In this document: positions 31,561 to 36,633 of the stretch, piece after piece
Numbering within the stretch: position 1 is the stretch's first letter
How the letters are laid out: each line of letters starts with the position of its first letter
Program-made: the position numbers and the translations under genes
The notes under the pieces: model-generated
What the model was told of the DNA's origin: nothing
Databases searched by the model: none
What the model saw: the letters and a program-made list of their open reading frames with translations, nothing else
Origin: Streptomyces viridosporus
Lineage (GTDB): Bacteria > Actinomycetota > Actinomycetes > Streptomycetales > Streptomycetaceae
DNA: 36,633 bases
Reading direction: 5' to 3'
Assembly: GCF_002078235.1 (NCBI RefSeq)
Contig: NZ_MSGP01000088.1
Span: 1 to 36,633 of the forward strand

Positions 31561-31630
31561 TCAGTCCCGACCGCCGGTGACCGGAGGGTCGGAATCGGCG
31601 CGGCGTCCCCTCCTGTGCGAGGGGATTTTT
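31551..31630 (+). promoter_or_regulatory. leuS attenuator: alternative hairpins and intrinsic terminator
   Basis: TCCCCTC (31606-31612) pairs with GAGGGGA (31619-31625) followed by five T, an intrinsic terminator. Upstream, GCCGCGC (31551-31557) pairs with GCGCGGC (31598-31604), and CCGACC (31567-31572) with GGTCGG (31587-31592). GGAGGG (31583-31588) can instead pair with CCCTCC (31608-31613), which would break the terminator. Switching by ribosome position is inferred. Confidence 0.65.
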
Positions 31631-31685
31631 CATTTCTCGGAAGCCGCAGGCGCAGGCAGAGACGATCGATGGAGCTTTGAGGATC

Positions 31686-34562
<2,877 letters not shown>

Positions 34563-34572
34563 GGCACGGCGG

Positions 34573-34616
34573 CCGGCGGAGCGCCCGGGGGTGATCTCCG
34601 CCGGACGCTCCGCCGG
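34573..34616 (+). terminator. Terminator after leuS
   Basis: CCGGCGGAGCG (34573-34583) pairs perfectly with CGCTCCGCCGG (34606-34616) across a 22-base loop. Confidence 0.7.
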
Positions 34617-34757
34617 GCGCGACCTCCCAGGTCGGGGTGGTCCCCTACGGGCAGGTTCGGGGTTCTTCCGGAACTCCGGGCCTGCCCGTCTCGTTTACCG
34701 TGGAAGAGCGGCGCGGAGCGTGTCGGGACAGGCCGCAGGGCCCGGAGGAGGAGTCTC

Positions 34758-35489
34758 GTGGAAGCAGTGATCGCAGTGTTCGCCCTGCTCTTCGTGCTCT
34801 TTCTCGGGCTGGGCGCCTACGCGACGGTGAAGGTCGTCGGCGCGGCCAAGCGCAGTGCCGACCGCCACCTCACCCAGGCCCGCCGCACGGTCGAGGACCA
34901 CACCCTGAAGGCCAAGGCCCTCGGCCGGCCCGGCCCGGCGGGCGAGGTCGCCCACCTCCGACTCGAGCTGCGCACCTCCATGCGCGCCACCCAGGACGCG
35001 CTGGAGGCGGCCGTCGCCGAGGACGAGTCGATCAAGGAGTCCCTCGGTCTCTTCCAGCGCCTCAGCGCGCACGGACACGAACTGGACGGCGAACTCAGGC
35101 GCCTGGAGTCCGAGCCGGACCGCGCCACGCTCGCCGAGCGGCTCCCCGAGCTGCGCGAGCGCACCGAGCGCATCACACGGTCGGCGGACTCCCTGCGCTG
35201 GGCGGCCCGTGATCGTGCCCGTCGCTTCGCGGACGACGACCTGGACTCGCTGAGCGCGCAGATCGACATGGAGGCCGGCGCCCTGCGGCACTGGACGACC
35301 ACCGAGCAGCACCCCGGGGCCCGGCCCGCGGCCGACGCCCCGGCGGCCCCTTCCTCCTGGCCGGAGGCGCCGCAGCCGTCCGCGTCGCAGGAGCCGGCGC
35401 CCGACTCGGCGCGGCCCGCCATCACCCCGCCCACACCCCGCCCCACCTACTCCTGGCAGAAGAAGACCCGCCCCGAGAGCACCACATGA
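34758..35489 (+). CDS. Membrane-anchored coiled-coil protein of unknown function
   Basis: The 243-residue protein starts at GTG 34758, four bases after GGAGGAG. One N-terminal membrane helix (AVIAVFALLFVLFLGLGAYATV, about 3-24) is followed by long charged helices (about 35-175) rich in Glu, Arg and Leu, likely a coiled coil, and a Pro/Ala/Ser-rich disordered tail. No enzyme motif is visible. Position between leuS and degV is the only context; a scaffold or envelope role is a guess. Confidence 0.8.
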   Translation: MEAVIAVFALLFVLFLGLGAYATVKVVGAAKRSADRHLTQARRTVEDHTLKAKALGRPGPAGEVAHLRLELRTSMRATQDALEAAVAEDESIKESLGLFQRLSAHGHELDGELRRLESEPDRATLAERLPELRERTERITRSADSLRWAARDRARRFADDDLDSLSAQIDMEAGALRHWTTTEQHPGARPAADAPAAPSSWPEAPQPSASQEPAPDSARPAITPPTPRPTYSWQKKTRPESTT

Positions 35490-35557
35490 GCAGCCCATGA
35501 GCAGCACGTGAGCACCGTGTGATCCGGCCACGACCGGACCCGGCCCGCGGGGCCGGG

Positions 35558-35587
35558 CTGCCACACGGGCACTACGCCAGGTAACCT
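35558..35587 (+). promoter_or_regulatory. Candidate promoter of degV (predicted leaderless)
   Basis: CTGCCA (35558-35563) and TAACCT (35582-35587) are 18 bases apart, and ATG 35595 follows the hexamer after seven bases. No ribosome-binding site is present. Confidence 0.4.
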
Positions 35588-35594
35588 CCAGCTC

Positions 35595-36440
35595 ATGTCC
35601 CGCCATGTCGCGATCGTCACCGATTCAACGGCCTACCTTCCGGCCCGGACGATGGAGCGGCACGGCATCACGGCGGTACCGCTGACCGTGGTCCTCGGCG
35701 ACCGCGCGCTCGAAGAGGGCACCGAGATCTCCACCCGTTCCCTCGCCCAGGCCCTGCAGAAGCGGCGCCCGGTCACGACCTCGCGGCCCGGCCCCGAGGT
35801 CTTCGCCGAGACCTACCGCAAGGTCGCCGAGTCGGGTGCCACCGGCATCGTCTCCCTCCACCTCTCCGCCGAACTCTCCGGCACCCACGACGCGGCGGTC
35901 GTCGCGGCCCGTCAGGCACCGGTGCCGGTACGGGTGGTGGACACCGGCATGATCGCGATGGCCCTCGGGTTCTGCGCGCTGACGGCGGCCGAGACCGCGG
36001 AGGCGGGCGGCACGGTGGACGAGGCGGTCACCGCCGCCGAGAAACGGGCGGCGGCCACCTCCGCCTACTTCTACGTGGACACCCTGGACTACCTGCGCCG
36101 CGGCGGCCGCATCGGCGCCGCGCAGGCCCTGCTGGGCTCGGCGCTCGCGGTGAAGCCGCTGCTGCAGCTGGCGGGCGGCCGGATCGAACCCCTGGAGAAG
36201 GTCCGCACCGCGTCCAAGGCGATCGCCCGCCTGGAGGAGATCGCGGCCGAACGGGCGGGCGGCGCCGAGGTCGACATCGCCGTCCACCACCTCGCCGCCC
36301 CGGACCGCGCGTCGGCGCTCGCGGACCGGCTGCGGGCCCGGGTGCCGGGGCTGGCCGACCTGCACGTCAGCGAGGTGGGGGCGGTGATCGGGGCGCACAC
36401 GGGGCCCGGGTTGCTGGGGGTCGTGGTCTCGGCGCGGTGA
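35595..36440 (+). CDS. DegV-family fatty-acid-binding protein
   Basis: The 281-residue protein has the DegV/EDD fold: VAIVTDSTAYLP at the start, the TTSRPGPEVF motif that contacts the lipid carboxylate, IVSLHLSAELSGTHDAA, RVVDTGMIAMALG, and the late FYVDTLDYLRRGGRIGAAQALLGSALAVKPLLQL segment. In Firmicutes such proteins (FakB) present fatty acids to the kinase FakA; here no fakA-like gene is in the window, so the partner is unknown. ATG 35595 has no ribosome-binding site but follows a -10-like TAACCT, suggesting a leaderless message. The probable comEA gene follows. Confidence 0.93.
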   Translation: MSRHVAIVTDSTAYLPARTMERHGITAVPLTVVLGDRALEEGTEISTRSLAQALQKRRPVTTSRPGPEVFAETYRKVAESGATGIVSLHLSAELSGTHDAAVVAARQAPVPVRVVDTGMIAMALGFCALTAAETAEAGGTVDEAVTAAEKRAAATSAYFYVDTLDYLRRGGRIGAAQALLGSALAVKPLLQLAGGRIEPLEKVRTASKAIARLEEIAAERAGGAEVDIAVHHLAAPDRASALADRLRARVPGLADLHVSEVGAVIGAHTGPGLLGVVVSAR

Positions 36441-36488
36441 GGCGGCGCGGCCGGCCGCGCGGGCGAGGTGCCCGTACGGGTGACGGAG

Positions 36489-36498
36489 TTGTCCACAA
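36489..36498. promoter_or_regulatory. DnaA-box-like decamer
   Basis: TTGTCCACAA matches the Streptomyces DnaA-box consensus TTGTCCACA. It is a lone copy between degV and comEA; a single match can occur by chance and no origin-like cluster is present. Confidence 0.35.
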
Positions 36499-36565
36499 CC
36501 GGGCGGTAGTCCCCGGGAATTGACCAAGATCACCAAGGTGCCGCGGATGGCCCGATCCTCCTCGT

Positions 36566-36633
36566 ATGGCACTTCGATCACGTTCACGCACAGCGACGGC
36601 GACCAGCGGTCCGGGCCGCGGCCCGGACCGCTG
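36566..36633 (+). CDS. Start of the next gene, probably comEA (partial, cut by window end)
   Basis: An open frame from ATG 36566 reads MALRSRSRTATATSGPGRG and stays open to the window end. The basic Ser/Arg/Thr start, and the position after degV, fit the ComEA helix-hairpin-helix DNA-uptake protein of Streptomyces, recalled from general gene order rather than seen, since the diagnostic HhH part is outside the window. No ribosome-binding site is present. Confidence 0.45.
   Translation, partial: MALRSRSRTATATSGPGRGPDR

Noticed and set aside
36489..36498. Replication origin at the DnaA-box match
   Set aside because: Only one box is present, with no cluster, no A/T-rich region and no dnaA/dnaN genes nearby.

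Overview
The window is a chromosomal segment of a high-GC actinomycete, almost certainly Streptomyces. The signs are near-universal G/C in third codon positions, GTG/TTG starts, rare TTA codons confined to a few accessory genes, and the order rplU-rpmA-obg ... proB-proA ... nadD-LCP-rsfS ... leuS-degV-comEA. Assignments come from reading the sequence and from memory of protein families; no database was searched.

Layout. (1) 91-3029: an RmlC-type sugar epimerase, then the ribosomal/GTPase operon rplU-rpmA-obg with a structured leader and a terminator between rpmA and obg. (2) 3224-16520: an accessory cell-envelope island between obg and proB. It has a Tat-exported PhoD-like phosphatase, an IspD/TarI-like cytidylyltransferase fused to a short-chain dehydrogenase (CDP-ribitol synthase architecture), two membrane-anchored TagF/TagB-like polyol-phosphate transferases facing each other, and a family-2 glycosyltransferase. 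Then follow a secreted phospholipase-D-fold protein, a small SARP regulator and a secreted trypsin-like protease. The parts fit a wall teichoic acid (probably poly-ribitol- or glycerol-phosphate) pathway, with exported enzymes that could act on it or on its phosphate. (3) 16739-27091: the conserved core: proB, a small unknown, proA, two related membrane proteins, an HtpX-like M48 protease, a 54-residue membrane protein, nadD, a degenerate LytR-CpsA-Psr protein, rsfS and a histidine phosphatase. (4) 27223-28144: two identical tRNA-Ala(GGC) genes flanking two small cysteine-rich proteins. (5) 28228-31133: a two-gene minus-strand operon of a ferric-reductase-like cytochrome b and a NuoF-like flavoprotein fused to a ferredoxin. 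(6) 31510-36633: leuS behind a leucine-codon leader peptide and terminator, a coiled-coil membrane protein, a DegV protein and the probable start of comEA.

Main regulatory observations. Three island genes (PhoD-like, glycosyltransferase, SARP) each carry one TTA codon, which predicts dependence on the bldA leucyl-tRNA and links the island to development. Two arrays of 11-bp direct repeats with a TTCA core lie upstream of the protease and upstream of leuS/the cytochrome operon; 11-bp phasing is typical of SARP and PhoP operators. Several genes have a TANNNT hexamer exactly six bases before the start codon, which predicts leaderless mRNAs. The leuS leader encodes Met-Arg-Ala-Val-Arg-Leu-Leu-Leu-Ser-Glu-Pro-Arg before a U-tract terminator, a likely ribosome-mediated attenuator.
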